Source: JAXMBN01 sp046349875
Lineage (GTDB): Bacteria > Planctomycetota > Planctomycetia > Pirellulales > Pirellulaceae
Assembly: GCA_046349875.1 (NCBI GenBank)
Contig: JAXMBN010000009.1
Location: 1-64,000, forward strand
DNA: 64,000 bases
Direction of reading: 5' to 3'
A model generated the notes under the pieces. The model made no database searches, was not told where the DNA came from, and saw only the letters and a list, made by a program, of their open reading frames with translations. Shown here one piece after another: positions 39,569 to 49,398 of the stretch; the first letter of the stretch is position 1; each line of letters opens with the position of its first letter. The translations under genes were made by a program, and so were the position numbers.

Positions 39569-39922
39569 CGTGCGATCCTGCGAGCTACGCTATCTCAATG
39601 ACCGGTCATCCGGTACCCACCGCAATGTACCATGACTCGTTGCCTAGAGATACAGATGGTCTGTTCCCACGAATCAGCACATTGCGTTTTGCCTTGATGA
39701 CTGGATGGTATAACGAGGCCCACTGCTAACCCCAAGTCGTGGCTTCGTCATCTCGTATCATTTATCCATCAAATGCGGATAAACGCAAATCTATGTTCCA
39801 ACCATTGAAGATGTTTTCCTGGCCCAACGATCTGCGAGCCCCAGAGGCTTTCACGGGTGGCTCAAGCAAATCGCACGAGCACAAGGCTTGGCCTCTGGCC
39901 CTTCGTCAAGGATGATCGCACA
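39569..39922. other. Intergenic stretch between HD-GYP and nucleotide-sugar genes
   Basis: About 350 bases without a supported gene. It must contain the minus-strand promoter of the HD-GYP gene and the 3' end of the uxs transcript. A short palindrome GACCGGTCATCCGGTACC is near 39600; no terminator or RNA gene is evident. Confidence 0.6.
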
Positions 39923-40900
39923 TCAGGTGTAGTTTGGGGTAGGAGGACGATAATGGTCCATATCGATCGATCGGAACCAGTCGATCGTCTTTTGAAGTCC
40001 ATCGCGAAGGGGGATCTTGGGTTCCCATTGCAACTTTTCTTTGGCCAATCGAATATCGGGGCGGCGACGCGAGGGATCATCGGGAGGCAACGGCCTTTGG
40101 ATAAGCTTCGATTTGGTGTTGGTCATTTGCATCACGAGATCAGCAAGCTCTCGAATCGTGAACTCACCCGGATTGCCTATATTCACAGGACCTACAAAAT
40201 CGTCAGGGCTATTCATCATTCGCACAAAACCTTCCACGAGATCATCGCGATAGCAGAAGGATCGAGTCTGATTGCCCTCACCAAAAATGGTAATGTCTTC
40301 ACCACAAAGAGCTTGGCGAATGAAGTTGGAGACGACTCGCCCATCGTATGGATGCATCCTTGGCCCGTAGGTGTTGAAGATACGGACGATTTTGATGCGA
40401 ACCTTGTTCATGCGGTAATAATCCATGAACAGCGTTTCCGCGACGCGTTTTCCCTCGTCGTAACATGAACGTATACCGATCGTATTGACGTTTCCCCAAT
40501 AGGATTCGGGTTGAGGGTGAACCTGAGGATCGCCATAAATCTCGCTCGTGCTCGCCAAAAGGATCTTGGCTCCACATCGCTTAGCCATCCCTAACATATT
40601 GATAGACCCCATAACCGAGGTCTTGATCGTCTTGATGGGGTTGAACTGGTAATGGCCTGGAGCGGCAGGGCAGGCCAAATGATAAACCTGATCAACCTCC
40701 AGAAAGATGGGCAAGGTTACGTCGTGTCGGATGAGTTCAAAGTTGGGTTTGCCGATAAGATGGACAACGTTTGATTTTTGGCTTGTGAAGAAGTTATCCA
40801 AGCAGATCACGTCGTGCCCTTCGGCCACCAAACGCTCACAAAGATGGGACCCAAGAAAACCGGCTCCACCGGTTACCAAAATTCGCTGGATGGATGCCAT
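39923..40900 (-). CDS. UDP-glucuronate decarboxylase (UDP-xylose synthase)
   Basis: A 325-residue extended short-chain dehydrogenase that converts UDP-glucuronate to UDP-xylose, a sugar donor for glycans. The NAD-binding motif is ILVTGGAGFLGSHLCERL; VYHLACPAAPGHYQ and the catalytic SYYxxK-type block (here SCYDEGKRVAETL, with Cys where Tyr-1 is often found) follow. STSEIYGDP and RIFNTYGPRM are decarboxylase-branch hallmarks, as is RSFCYRDDLVEGFVRMM. Full length and intact. No glycosyltransferase lies beside it. Confidence 0.94.
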   Translation of the reverse strand: MASIQRILVTGGAGFLGSHLCERLVAEGHDVICLDNFFTSQKSNVVHLIGKPNFELIRHDVTLPIFLEVDQVYHLACPAAPGHYQFNPIKTIKTSVMGSINMLGMAKRCGAKILLASTSEIYGDPQVHPQPESYWGNVNTIGIRSCYDEGKRVAETLFMDYYRMNKVRIKIVRIFNTYGPRMHPYDGRVVSNFIRQALCGEDITIFGEGNQTRSFCYRDDLVEGFVRMMNSPDDFVGPVNIGNPGEFTIRELADLVMQMTNTKSKLIQRPLPPDDPSRRRPDIRLAKEKLQWEPKIPLRDGLQKTIDWFRSIDMDHYRPPTPNYT

Positions 40901-41327
40901 TCGATCTCACTACCTTTTTGTGTCGCGTATGCCAGTTCACAAGTTCTTGGGGACGAGTCCGCGGAGTACCCTCTACCCAATCAGGCTTTCCCCATTGGGT
41001 TCGAGCCACTTCATCCTCGGTCGGAAGAATAGCGTTTTCGACGGTTTGTCTCTAGCTCAAACCCCGGAAGTCGCGGCAAGCCCAAAATGCTCCTTTCCTG
41101 ACCCGCCTAGACTCGCGAGAAAGCAAAAAAAAGGCAGGGCAAAAGCGAATCTTGGGGGCCAGTTCGAATCCCCAATTTCTGCGAAATCCGCTACAATGTT
41201 GGGCTCGGTCGGAGGACCGAAGAGGCCCCTTCGGGAATGGCTCAAATTTGCGAGCTGAACTCGGGCGGTTGACCTCCTGTTTCGACCTTTTGATGCACGG
41301 ATTGGTCTCAGGATCAAAGATTCAAGA

Positions 41328-43854
41328 ATGAGCACAGACACCCCCGAAAACAACGGATCGAACGACGAGAACAAGCCACTCCAAGAAGGATCCGATCAGC
41401 TCGGGCTGGACCGAAGTGATTACTCCGCCGAAGACCTCAAACACCTCAGCGACCTTGAACACGTTCGCGAGCGTCCGGGGATGTACATTGGCGACATCGA
41501 CGCTCAAAGGGCTTCACCACCTCGTCTACGAAGTCGTGGACAATTCCATCGACGAGGCCATGGCAGAATTTGCCAAGACGGTCTCCGTCACCATCAACTC
41601 CGATGGTTCGGTAACAGTCGAGGACGATGGTCGTGGTATTCCAACGAGCAAGCACCCTCAGCTCTCCGAGATGATGGATCGCGAAGTGAGCACGCTCGAA
41701 GGTGTGATGACGGTCCTCAAATTCGGCGGGAAGTTTGAAAAGAAAGCCTATCAAACGTCCGGTGGTTTGCACGGTGTTGGTGTGACGGTCGTCAACTTCC
41801 TTTCCCAATGGTGCGAAGTCGAAGTCAGCCGCGAAGGGAAGGTTTGGACACAAAGCTATGAACGCGGTGTGCCAACAGGTCCAATCAAACAAGTGCGCAC
41901 CACGACCAAGCGTGGCACCAAGACAACGTTTAAACCCGACTCTCAAATCTTCCCGAATACCAAATTCAATTTCGATACCCTTTACAAACGACTTCAGGAA
42001 CTTGCCTTTCTCAACAGTGGCGTCCGCATTCGATTTCGCGATGAGCGCATCGGAGAAGGGGACGAGTTCTACTACGAACGTGGTATCGTAGAGTTTGTCG
42101 AGCACCTCAATCGCGCCAGTGAAAAACTGCACAATGATGTGGTGTTGATCGAAGGCTCGCGAGATGGCATCGGCTATGCCATCGCCTTTCAATATTCTTC
42201 GGAGTACACAGAAAACCTTCAATCGTATGTGAACAATATCCATACCATCGAAGGTGGAACGCACGTATCCGGCTTTCGTTCGGCACTCACCCGAACGCTT
42301 AACGCCTATGGGAAGAAGGAAAACCTTTTCAAAGATTTGACACCCACCGGCGACGACTTCCGTGAAGGGCTTGCTGCCGTTATCAGCATGCGGGTTGGGC
42401 ATCCTCAGTTCGAAGGCCAAACCAAGACGAAACTCGGCAACAGCGAAGTCGAAGGAATCGTCAACACAGTGGTTGGCGAAGGTTTGGCGAAGTACCTAGA
42501 AGAGAATCCCAAGATCGCCAAGATCATGGCCAAGAAAGGCCTTCTCGCTGCCGAAGCTCGCGAAGCAGCCAAGAAGGCGAAAGACCTTCTTCGTCAACGC
42601 AAGAGTGCACTGGGAGGCGGAGGCCTTCCAGGAAAACTTCGCGATTGCATCAGCAACAAGATGGAGGAGTGTGAACTGTACTTAGTGGAAGGTGATTCGG
42701 CAGGTGGTTCTGCCGAAGGTGGGCGATTCCGCGATACGCAGGCTATCCTTCCACTGCGAGGTAAGATCATCAACGCCTATAAGAGTCGCGATGATAAAGT
42801 CTTGGCCAACGAAGAAGTACAAAGCATGATCCAAGCCATCGGAAGTGGAATTGGATCCGACCAAGATATCGCCAAACGTCGTTACAACCGCGTCATTATC
42901 ATGACCGACGCCGACGTGGACGGTTCACACATTCGCACTCTGCTTTTGTGCTTCTTCTACCGTCAAATGTATCAGTTGGTTGCAGGTGGTCACGTCTATG
43001 TTGCACAACCACCTCTCTATCGCGTGGTGCGTGGAAAGAAAGAAAAGTACTACGTTCAGACCGAAGAAACGATGAAGAGCCAACTCTTGGAGAACGGCCT
43101 CCATAATAGTTGCTTCATCGATGATACGGGCCGCCGCGTCGATGGTCCCGAAATGCGAAAGCTCTGCGACATCTTGGCGGCCATGGAAGATGCCATTCTT
43201 ACACTCGAACGTCGCGGTATTAGCCTTCGCACTCATGCCGAACGCATGGATGCCGAATCGCTTCGCATGCCCGTGTTCCACCTTACTTTCGCCAATGAAG
43301 ATGCTTGGTTCATAACCCGCGATAAACTCGATGAGTTCATCGCCGCTCGCGGCTTAGTGCTCGATGCAAAAGAACCAGAGCCAACGGAAAGCAAGGATGC
43401 AAAAACGGAGTTGCCTGCAAGCACAGCTCCCCACATCGTCGAACTTTACGAAGTTCGTACGATCAACACCGGCCTCAAAGAATTGGCTGCAATGGGATAT
43501 GGAGTCGTTCACTTGATTCCCAAGGAGCGAACCGGCGCTACCGATTCACGATTCCGCCTGGTTCGCGAAGAGTCCGAGGAAGGTCTTGAAGACCTACGGG
43601 GCCTGTTGCCTGCCATCCGTGCCGCAGGTGAAAAGGGACTTCAGATCACTCGCTTTAAAGGTCTTGGTGAAATGAACGCGGAAGAGCTCCGCGAAACAAC
43701 GCTTGATCCAAGCAATCGAACGATGATCAAGGTTACCTTGGAAGATGCTGGTGCAGCCGATGAAATGTTCCGCGTCTTGATGGGCGATAAAGTCGAACCC
43801 CGACGTAAGTTCATCGAAACGCACGCTCTTGAAGTTCGAAACCTCGACGTTTAG
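41328..43854 (+). CDS. gyrB: DNA gyrase subunit B, one frameshift
   Basis: The ATPase subunit of gyrase, about 842 residues. The frame from 41328 reads LKHLSDLEHVRERPGMYIGD and breaks near 41500; the next frame continues GLHHLVYEVVDNSIDEAMAE, so one base separates them. GHKL ATPase motifs are VEDDGRGIPTSKHP and GGLHGVGVTVVNFLS. Transducer and TOPRIM regions follow (ECELYLVEGDSAGGSAEGG; IIMTDADVDGSHIRTLLL). The C-terminal core QITRFKGLGEMNAEEL ends the chain at NLDV. A hydrophilic insert of about 100 residues between TOPRIM and the tail (AAMEDAILTLERRGI to LELYEVRTINTG) is larger than in E. coli but common outside proteobacteria. gyrB must be functional, so the shift is almost surely a data error. 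Confidence 0.96.
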
Positions 43855-43885
43855 GGGTCGAGATCGGCCGCAGTGACAACAAACA

Positions 43886-44155
43886 CTAGGCGGCTCTTCG
43901 AATGTTCGGAGAGCTGCTCAGGAATGCATGAGGCTTGCACGACCACATCAGTGCGCCGTTGGGACCATACATCTTTAGCTGGTCTTCTTCCACAAACCAA
44001 ACCAGCGTGTGACCTTCGGATTGGTATTTGCGGCCACAGTAATACCCGTTTTGAATCAGGATCGTTTCCCGCACGGGTTCGGCAATTTCGTGGCCACCTT
44101 CCGACAGGTAGGAAGAGAATCGATCGCGAATAGTGTCGGAAGCAATTGGCGGCAT
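43886..44155 (-). CDS. Hypothetical protein convergent with gyrB
   Basis: An 89-residue frame (start MPPIASDTIRD at 44155; an in-frame start at 44227 is possible). It reads FSSYLSEGGHEIAEPVRET then ILIQNGYYCGRKYQSEGHTL and VWFVEEDQLKMYGPNGALMW, a compact alpha-beta pattern with good coding character and no membrane segment. I do not recognise a named family. It ends 31 bases from the gyrB stop and has no close partner. Confidence 0.6.
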   Translation of the reverse strand: MPPIASDTIRDRFSSYLSEGGHEIAEPVRETILIQNGYYCGRKYQSEGHTLVWFVEEDQLKMYGPNGALMWSCKPHAFLSSSPNIRRAA

Positions 44156-44457
44156 ATCGTGCAACGGCTCTAGGAAAGAACGGAACTTCCTGCAATTGCT
44201 TGCCCGGATCTCGAGGCAATATGCCACCCGCGCACGAGGGCATCCATCCGGACTACAAGCACCGATTGCAACAATTTCGACACTTATACCCTGCTAGTCT
44301 AAAAATAACGCCACCGCCCGCACAAACCACCAGGACACCCCATCCTACCAACTACAAACCGGCATTCATCCTTATCAAAACCCTCGAACTTTCGCTCAAC
44401 CACCCATCCTAAGGCGATGGGTGTCGGAGGTGTCGATTCCGACGCGAGAACTATGGC
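44156..44457. other. Intergenic stretch, no gene seen
   Basis: About 300 bases holding the upstream region of the gene at 43886-44155 and the 3' end of the cytochrome transcript. CACCCATC (44401-44408) and GATGGGTG (44416-44423) form an 8-bp hairpin 35 bases past the cytochrome stop, but no U-tract follows on the minus strand, so termination there is uncertain. Confidence 0.55.
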
Positions 44458-46197
44458 TTACCGTACGTCGAACATGGACTGCGATCGACTTAGGGTGATA
44501 GGGGTTCGATCCGATTGTTCATAGAGTTTGCGGAAAGAGCGAATATCGGGAGTATCTAGTTGAAACAACTCTTCGACATAACGATTCGACAGCGATTGAA
44601 AAACAAGCTTCGCTTCCACTCGATAGTTTCCAGCTGGGAGGTGCATTTCGTATTCGATGGAGTCCTCACCATCCCTGAAGTTCTTGTCGTCCATGACTCC
44701 ATAAGGAAGAGTCGATTGAGCATCCGCGTGATCTCTTTTCCAACCGCGAGGTAGCAATCGATTATCCTTTTGAAATCGACTTCCACGCAATAGGGCAAAG
44801 GTCACTGTGTTCTTTTCATCCTCCATGATCGTCTCGTAAATCATGGCTTGGTGTGACCGTGTGATGCGATCAACGTGAGGTTGAATCGGGCCTCCCGCCA
44901 ACTCGGATGCTAGTGGTAATCCATTACTCGTATCGAGTATCCTTCCTTGAGAATCAAAAGCTCCCGAAGCGAAAACGACCTCCCCGTTGGAAGACTTCAC
45001 TTCCAAATGAATCCAAGCGCGGCGTGAAGGATAAGCTGTTGGAAATTTGTGTCCCGCTAGGTTCTTCAAGTGCACACGCACCAACGCAACTCCAGGTTGC
45101 GGAGAGTCTGCGTTTAGGGAAATCCTCACGGTTTGGTGTTCGAGCATCTGCATCGAATCGCTGATCACACGATCGAATGCGGCAACGGGCGTTGCAATAC
45201 CAAGTTCAGTGCGATTGTCTCGGAGGAGCTTTGTCATGAACACATTCCCACCTGCAAAGGTATGACGTCCAACCGACTGTCTCGGCTGAAGAAATGGAAA
45301 ATCCCGTCCTCCAGGATTGTGAGCTAACCGAGTCGAGATCCACTTTCCATCTTGATCCACAGTCGGAACGTGGCATTGCTGGCAAGTCTTTCCGCTGGAG
45401 GTAGCTCGCTCGCCTTCGGTGGAAAACTCTGAATTGCGCCATTCAAAGTAGGGTACCTGCTCGTGGAGGTGCAACTGGGTTGCAATTCCATCAGCCCGAT
45501 AACTCTCCGTGATGACATTGTGACAAGTAGCGCATAACGCGCTTTCAAGGATGTGCTTACCTTGAGCGGGAGTGTATGCAACGTGCCGCTGCATTGGCAT
45601 CGTGACTGGATTCGCATGCGGACCGTAAAGGATGCGTTGATCGCCAATCACAAAGCCTCCTGTATAGGACGACTCCGTGCCAAGCCCTTGCGAGCTGATT
45701 TGATGACAGACCGTACAAGATACGCCATCGACTCCAAGTCCATGGGGATCGGAGTTTGACTGCAGAAACGCTAGGCTCTTTCCGTCAGGACTCGATCGCG
45801 GCCCAACCACCATAGGAGCATGGCACCGTGTACACACTTCTTCGATGTGGGACTTCTGCTGAGGAGTGTGCACCATTTCGGCAGAAACCGCGGCCTTCCA
45901 GTAGGGATCGCGAGCCGATTGAGCCATCATGGAACCTTGCCAAAGATCGTAGGGCGCAACGTTCCGATTCTTCGAATCACGCATCGCCGTCGCGCGGATC
46001 GAAAAGGAGTGGCACAATGCACATTCACTACTAACCGCGAATCTGGAATGCACGTGCTCCGACGCATGCCCAGACGGCTCTTGCTTCGAGGGCAATGCTT
46101 GTTGCACCTCTTGAGCATGTAGCATGGTCAATCCACTCACCCATGCAATGAGCATTCCCCAAACCACCGAAAACAATGGGGGCGGATCGAGTTGCAT
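44458..46197 (-). CDS. Multihaem c-type cytochrome (five CxxCH)
   Basis: A 579-residue exported cytochrome. The ATG at 46197 was chosen because it follows AGGAG with six bases of spacing and starts a signal peptide (LLFSVVWGMLIAWVSGLTML-like). Five haem sites occur in the first half: CALCH, CTRCH, CTVCH, CATCH and CQQCH. Many distal histidines (HIEEVC, HVAYTPAQGKH, HNPGG) could ligate them. The second half (about 300-579) is haem-free and beta-rich, with KNLAGHKFPTAYPSRRAWIH in the style of cytochrome c554-type proteins that carry a C-terminal sandwich. It is likely a periplasmic electron carrier or reductase; the partner acceptor is not identifiable. The small membrane protein upstream is in the same operon. 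Confidence 0.9.
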   Translation of the reverse strand: MQLDPPPLFSVVWGMLIAWVSGLTMLHAQEVQQALPSKQEPSGHASEHVHSRFAVSSECALCHSFSIRATAMRDSKNRNVAPYDLWQGSMMAQSARDPYWKAAVSAEMVHTPQQKSHIEEVCTRCHAPMVVGPRSSPDGKSLAFLQSNSDPHGLGVDGVSCTVCHQISSQGLGTESSYTGGFVIGDQRILYGPHANPVTMPMQRHVAYTPAQGKHILESALCATCHNVITESYRADGIATQLHLHEQVPYFEWRNSEFSTEGERATSSGKTCQQCHVPTVDQDGKWISTRLAHNPGGRDFPFLQPRQSVGRHTFAGGNVFMTKLLRDNRTELGIATPVAAFDRVISDSMQMLEHQTVRISLNADSPQPGVALVRVHLKNLAGHKFPTAYPSRRAWIHLEVKSSNGEVVFASGAFDSQGRILDTSNGLPLASELAGGPIQPHVDRITRSHQAMIYETIMEDEKNTVTFALLRGSRFQKDNRLLPRGWKRDHADAQSTLPYGVMDDKNFRDGEDSIEYEMHLPAGNYRVEAKLVFQSLSNRYVEELFQLDTPDIRSFRKLYEQSDRTPITLSRSQSMFDVR

Positions 46198-46209
46198 AGC
46201 TAGACTCCT

Positions 46210-46236
46210 GTTGCAAAGCAAATATTACTTTGCAAC
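46210..46236 (-). promoter_or_regulatory. Perfect intercistronic hairpin before the cytochrome ribosome site
   Basis: GTTGCAAAG (46210-46218) and CTTTGCAAC (46228-46236) form a perfect 9-bp stem. On the minus strand it covers the stop of the upstream small gene and ends one or two bases before the AGGAG site of the cytochrome. It could protect the cytochrome mRNA or tune its translation. No U-tract follows, so it is not a terminator. Confidence 0.65.
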
Positions 46237-46410
46237 TTGCTCGTTCGCGGATTCGTTCTCTGAAACAGATGTCGCTCCGTCTGCCGCATTCGTTGCCTTT
46301 GTCTCTGACTGGGGCAATAGCCACGTTTGAACCAGCATGATGACCATCAAGACCCCGGCAAGCCACATCCCTGGACATACGCGGCATCCACTATCAACAT
46401 TGCATGTCAT
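46225..46410 (-). CDS. Small Cys-rich single-pass membrane protein
   Basis: A 61-residue protein: MTCNVDSGCRVCPGM places three cysteines in the first 15 residues, then one membrane helix (WLAGVLMVIMLVQTWLL), then an acidic tail. It ends 27 bases before the cytochrome ATG on the same strand, so the two are co-transcribed. The C-x5-C-x2-C arrangement could hold a metal or cofactor on one face of the membrane, perhaps for the cytochrome, but no family is recognised. Its start is opposite the rhodanese gene, with a shared divergent promoter region in between. Confidence 0.72.
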   Translation of the reverse strand: MTCNVDSGCRVCPGMWLAGVLMVIMLVQTWLLPQSETKATNAADGATSVSENESANEQVAK

Positions 46411-46694
46411 CTCTCAACTCCTCGTTTCAATCCATCTCAATGGCAGCTCATCGAAATTCGACTCCTACTTGGTATAGAGCTAGCGGAAATGTATTCGTTA
46501 CAAAAACGAACCTCGATTCGAAAGAATTTCTGATGCTCAATGCGGGACAGGAAACGGTATGTCCGCGATACCTAGCAATAATCCATCCCGATTTTGTAAC
46601 TTCTCCAAACGCATCGACTCTGTACTTATGAGCCGCAAAAAGTACGGCAAAATGCGGGCGGAGTTGATTTCAGAGGATGATGTGGGAGAGCACC
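46411..46694. other. Divergent promoter region
   Basis: About 280 bases between the divergent small membrane protein and rhodanese genes. No additional gene or RNA is apparent; a palindromic CCGTACTTTTTGCGGCTC-like region near 46625-46650 is not strong. Both promoters should lie here. Confidence 0.5.
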
Positions 46695-47249
46695 ATGCAC
46701 ACGATTGGAGTCGAACAACTGTATAAGCTTCAAGGGCAAGTGGAACTGATCGACGTTCGCATTCCAACCGAATTTCGCGATTTCCACGTCGGTGTTGCGA
46801 AGAATGTGCCACTTGAATCGATGCAACCGAAGAAGCTTCTCCTTGAGCGAGATCCAGCCCAGCCTGTGTACGTCATTTGTCGCGGAGGAACTCGGTCCGC
46901 GATCGCTTGCCAAAAGCTTCGCGAGGCTGGTTTCAAAAACGTGATTGACGTCGAAGGTGGGACGTTGGCTTGGGAGAAAGCGGGGTATCCACTCGTACGT
47001 GGCAAGAAAGCCATTCCTCTCCAAAGACAGGTGCAAACAGTTGCGGGAACCATGGTCATCATTGGAATCCTCCTGTCAGCAACCGTTGATAAGAACTGGA
47101 TGTTGCTTTCTCTTTTTGTAGGATGTGGCTTGCTATTTGCGGGCGTCACTGGTTATTGCCCCATGGCCTCACTATTGGCTCGCATGCCCTGGAATCAATG
47201 CTCGCCTAAAGAAGTGCAAGTGAAACCGAAAGCGAGTCTTGAATCATAG
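46695..47249 (+). CDS. Rhodanese-like protein with C-terminal membrane domain (YgaP type)
   Basis: A 184-residue protein. The N-terminal rhodanese domain shows ELIDVRIPTEFRDFHVGVA and the active-site loop VICRGGTRSAIACQKL with the catalytic Cys. The C-terminal part has two hydrophobic helices of the DUF2892 type, including a CGLLFAGVTGYCPMASLLAR segment, as in YgaP. It moves sulfur from a persulfide to an acceptor at the inner membrane. The start ATG at 46695 was chosen over one 18 bases upstream because the rhodanese fold begins right after it. Divergent from the cytochrome operon, so a shared sulfur or redox trigger is possible. Confidence 0.88.
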   Translation: MHTIGVEQLYKLQGQVELIDVRIPTEFRDFHVGVAKNVPLESMQPKKLLLERDPAQPVYVICRGGTRSAIACQKLREAGFKNVIDVEGGTLAWEKAGYPLVRGKKAIPLQRQVQTVAGTMVIIGILLSATVDKNWMLLSLFVGCGLLFAGVTGYCPMASLLARMPWNQCSPKEVQVKPKASLES

Positions 47250-47561
47250 AGGGAGGCCTCTGCATAGGCCCACGATGCTGCAAAATACACTTACGCACTA
47301 TGGAATCGTGGAGCCTTTTCAATTGCGGTAGAGCGTTTCCTCGCGTACGCATAGCACTTGCAAGAATTTCAGGAGTAAAGGAAAAACGACTCATTAGCCG
47401 AAGAAAAGTCTCGTTGATGGGGTAGGTTCTCCGTTATTGACTCCGCGAATGCACCGGAGATCTTCTCGAATTTGTTGTAGCAACGGATTGGCCTCTACGC
47501 TTCCAATCGTTGGCGGGGCGTGGCCTTGCGAATCCATACCAACAAGCTTGAGGAGACACCC
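47250..47561. other. Intergenic stretch before the LEPR-XLL gene
   Basis: About 310 bases with no supported gene. The only clear element is the TTGAGGAGACACCC ribosome site immediately before the start at 47562. No terminator for the rhodanese gene was found. Confidence 0.55.
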
Positions 47562-48539
47562 ATGAGTACTCGACGACCGCTTTTTGAAAATCTGGAATCC
47601 CGTCAATTGTTCGCCGCCGACATCACGGCAACTCTAAGCAGAGGCAACCTCTATATCAACGAAGTTGCCAACAACCAGAATGGCTTTGATCAAGCGGTTC
47701 AGATTAGCTCGCTGACCAATGGTAAAGTGCGAGTGGCGGGGATCACATCTCAGAATCCCGCTGACACACGAGCCTCTCGCATCAACGGACTAGCGTTTGC
47801 AGATTATTCCGTAAGCGGTGCCATCTATGTCAACTTCAAAGATGGCGGCGACGTCGTCAAACTGGTTAATCTCAATGCAAAAGACGTTGAAATCAGCACC
47901 GGCGGGGTCACTTGGCAATGGCCAGACAGCGATCGAGTGGAAGTCAGAGGTGGAAATCTTCGAACGCTTGTGATCAATACCGGGATCGGTAGTGACACAG
48001 TCAAAATGCAAGACACCATGATCGGTGTAGGAATGACGGGGTCGAGCTACTTGATCGTCAACACTGGCGATGGCGCAGATTCGATCGACGTCTCCAACTT
48101 GCGCAGTATGAGTCCCGTTGCTTTTCAAGCAGGAAATGATGCAGATACGCTTGCCGTCACCAATAGCACGATCCACAATGCATTGAAGGTCGATCTAGGG
48201 GAAGGGAACGATCAATTCCGTATTCAGAACACCGTCCCTCGATTCCTCGAAGTGAAAGCGGGCTTGGGATCCGACGTCGGAGCGCTCGATAGCGTCTATG
48301 CAACCTATCATTTGAACGTGGATATGGGTGAAGGGGATGACACCCTGGTTGCTCGAAGTATCGATGGTGCCTCGGGCCTTCTCGATGGCGGCCTAGGAAA
48401 GGACACCCTTCACCTGAACAATGCATCGAACAACTTAGGTAAACAAAACTGGGAGTTGCTTGACGATGCGCTGTCGGCTGTGATCGATGAGATTGCCGGG
48501 GCGATTACTCTTCGCAAAGGAAATCGGCTTGCCAGCTGA
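47562..48539 (+). CDS. LEPR-XLL-motif surface protein
   Basis: A 325-residue secreted protein. After MSTRRPLFENLESRQLFAAD, the N-terminal LEPR-XLL type motif typical of large planctomycete exported proteins, comes a purely beta-strand region of repeating short strands (VEISTGGVTWQW, TLVINTGIGSDTVKMQDTMI, LIVNTGDGADSIDVSNLR, LKVDLGEGNDQF, LNVDMGEGDDTLVARS). The G(D/E)GxDx pattern resembles calcium-binding haemolysin-type nonapeptides, but is looser. Start at 47562 follows AGGAG. Likely a cell-envelope or matrix protein; function unknown. It converges on the next minus-strand gene. Confidence 0.82.
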   Translation: MSTRRPLFENLESRQLFAADITATLSRGNLYINEVANNQNGFDQAVQISSLTNGKVRVAGITSQNPADTRASRINGLAFADYSVSGAIYVNFKDGGDVVKLVNLNAKDVEISTGGVTWQWPDSDRVEVRGGNLRTLVINTGIGSDTVKMQDTMIGVGMTGSSYLIVNTGDGADSIDVSNLRSMSPVAFQAGNDADTLAVTNSTIHNALKVDLGEGNDQFRIQNTVPRFLEVKAGLGSDVGALDSVYATYHLNVDMGEGDDTLVARSIDGASGLLDGGLGKDTLHLNNASNNLGKQNWELLDDALSAVIDEIAGAITLRKGNRLAS

Positions 48540-48634
48540 GGTGAATGAGGAACAGCGAACATCCCAACCTGGTAGTACCCAGCACTACCGTTGGGGCGTT
48601 CTCCATGCACTTCGAATCGCATCTTCTCTCCCGA

Positions 48635-49273
48635 CTACGTTCGCTTCATCCAAAAGATCGCTTCCAGGAAGACGGGATGAGTCGGCGGTTGCTCTTTCGA
48701 TTGGGCTTCAGTCTTTTTGAGGACGCCACCAATTTGGACACGTCCATCGAGCTCGATGTTCTTCTTTTGAGGCGCACACACGATCGCGCAGGGCTTAGTC
48801 TTCTTCTCATCGTCGAAGATCTCGAGCACTTGATACATGTCCTGAATCGGGATCATGATGGGAACAAAGACCTTTCCCACCATCACTGGAACCGTGATGA
48901 ATCCAACGAGTTTAGTTTGCTTTCCAATCTCACGTGCAAACCCTGTAACGATGATCGAATCACCTGCCTTATACCCCGAGTCCACTTGTGATGGCTGAAC
49001 GAAAGGCGGCCTCTTCTTGGCATAGTCTTTGCGAAGTTTTTCATCCAACATATTCAAAACAGATTGCAGATCCTTTTCGCCGAGATCCTGACTGCTCATT
49101 TGCAAATACATGAATGCTTGGATGTCGGCCGTAAAGACACCGGCAGCTTTGGCGAGTTCACCTCGCGTAACCACTTCATCACCAGCAGCCGCCCAAAAAT
49201 TGTAAAACCGCCCTCCATTGTCGAGAGCTTTCTTCAACGGCCCCACGGTAGTAAATGGCTTCAATTGCTGCAT
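48635..49273 (-). CDS. Conserved-looking hypothetical protein
   Basis: A 212-residue soluble protein without a named family. It opens with PFTTVGPLKKALDNGGRFYN then FWAAAGDEVVTRGELAKAAG and has a helical first half. The second half is beta-rich with two hydrophobic strands VKGFITVPVMVGKVFVPIMI-like. No signal peptide or membrane helix. The frame is open from end to end with normal residue use, so it is a real gene; a lone transcript is likely. Confidence 0.72.
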   Translation of the reverse strand: MQQLKPFTTVGPLKKALDNGGRFYNFWAAAGDEVVTRGELAKAAGVFTADIQAFMYLQMSSQDLGEKDLQSVLNMLDEKLRKDYAKKRPPFVQPSQVDSGYKAGDSIIVTGFAREIGKQTKLVGFITVPVMVGKVFVPIMIPIQDMYQVLEIFDDEKKTKPCAIVCAPQKKNIELDGRVQIGGVLKKTEAQSKEQPPTHPVFLEAIFWMKRT

Positions 49274-49398
49274 AGTCAGAGAACTTTCAAGGAAGAGTCA
49301 ATAAAGATTACCCGAACGTCTTACGAGCTCGATTTTATCGTGAAACCGGCATGCGAAGGAAAGGCGATGTGCTGCCACACCACAATGATTGAGATCAG

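Noticed and set aside
41446..42420. 324-residue minus-strand open frame over gyrB
   Set aside because: Antisense to the conserved GyrB ATPase region, with no recognisable domain.
43851..44243. 130-residue alternative minus-strand frame over the gene at 43886-44155
   Set aside because: It overlaps the gyrB stop and has poorer coding character than the frame chosen.
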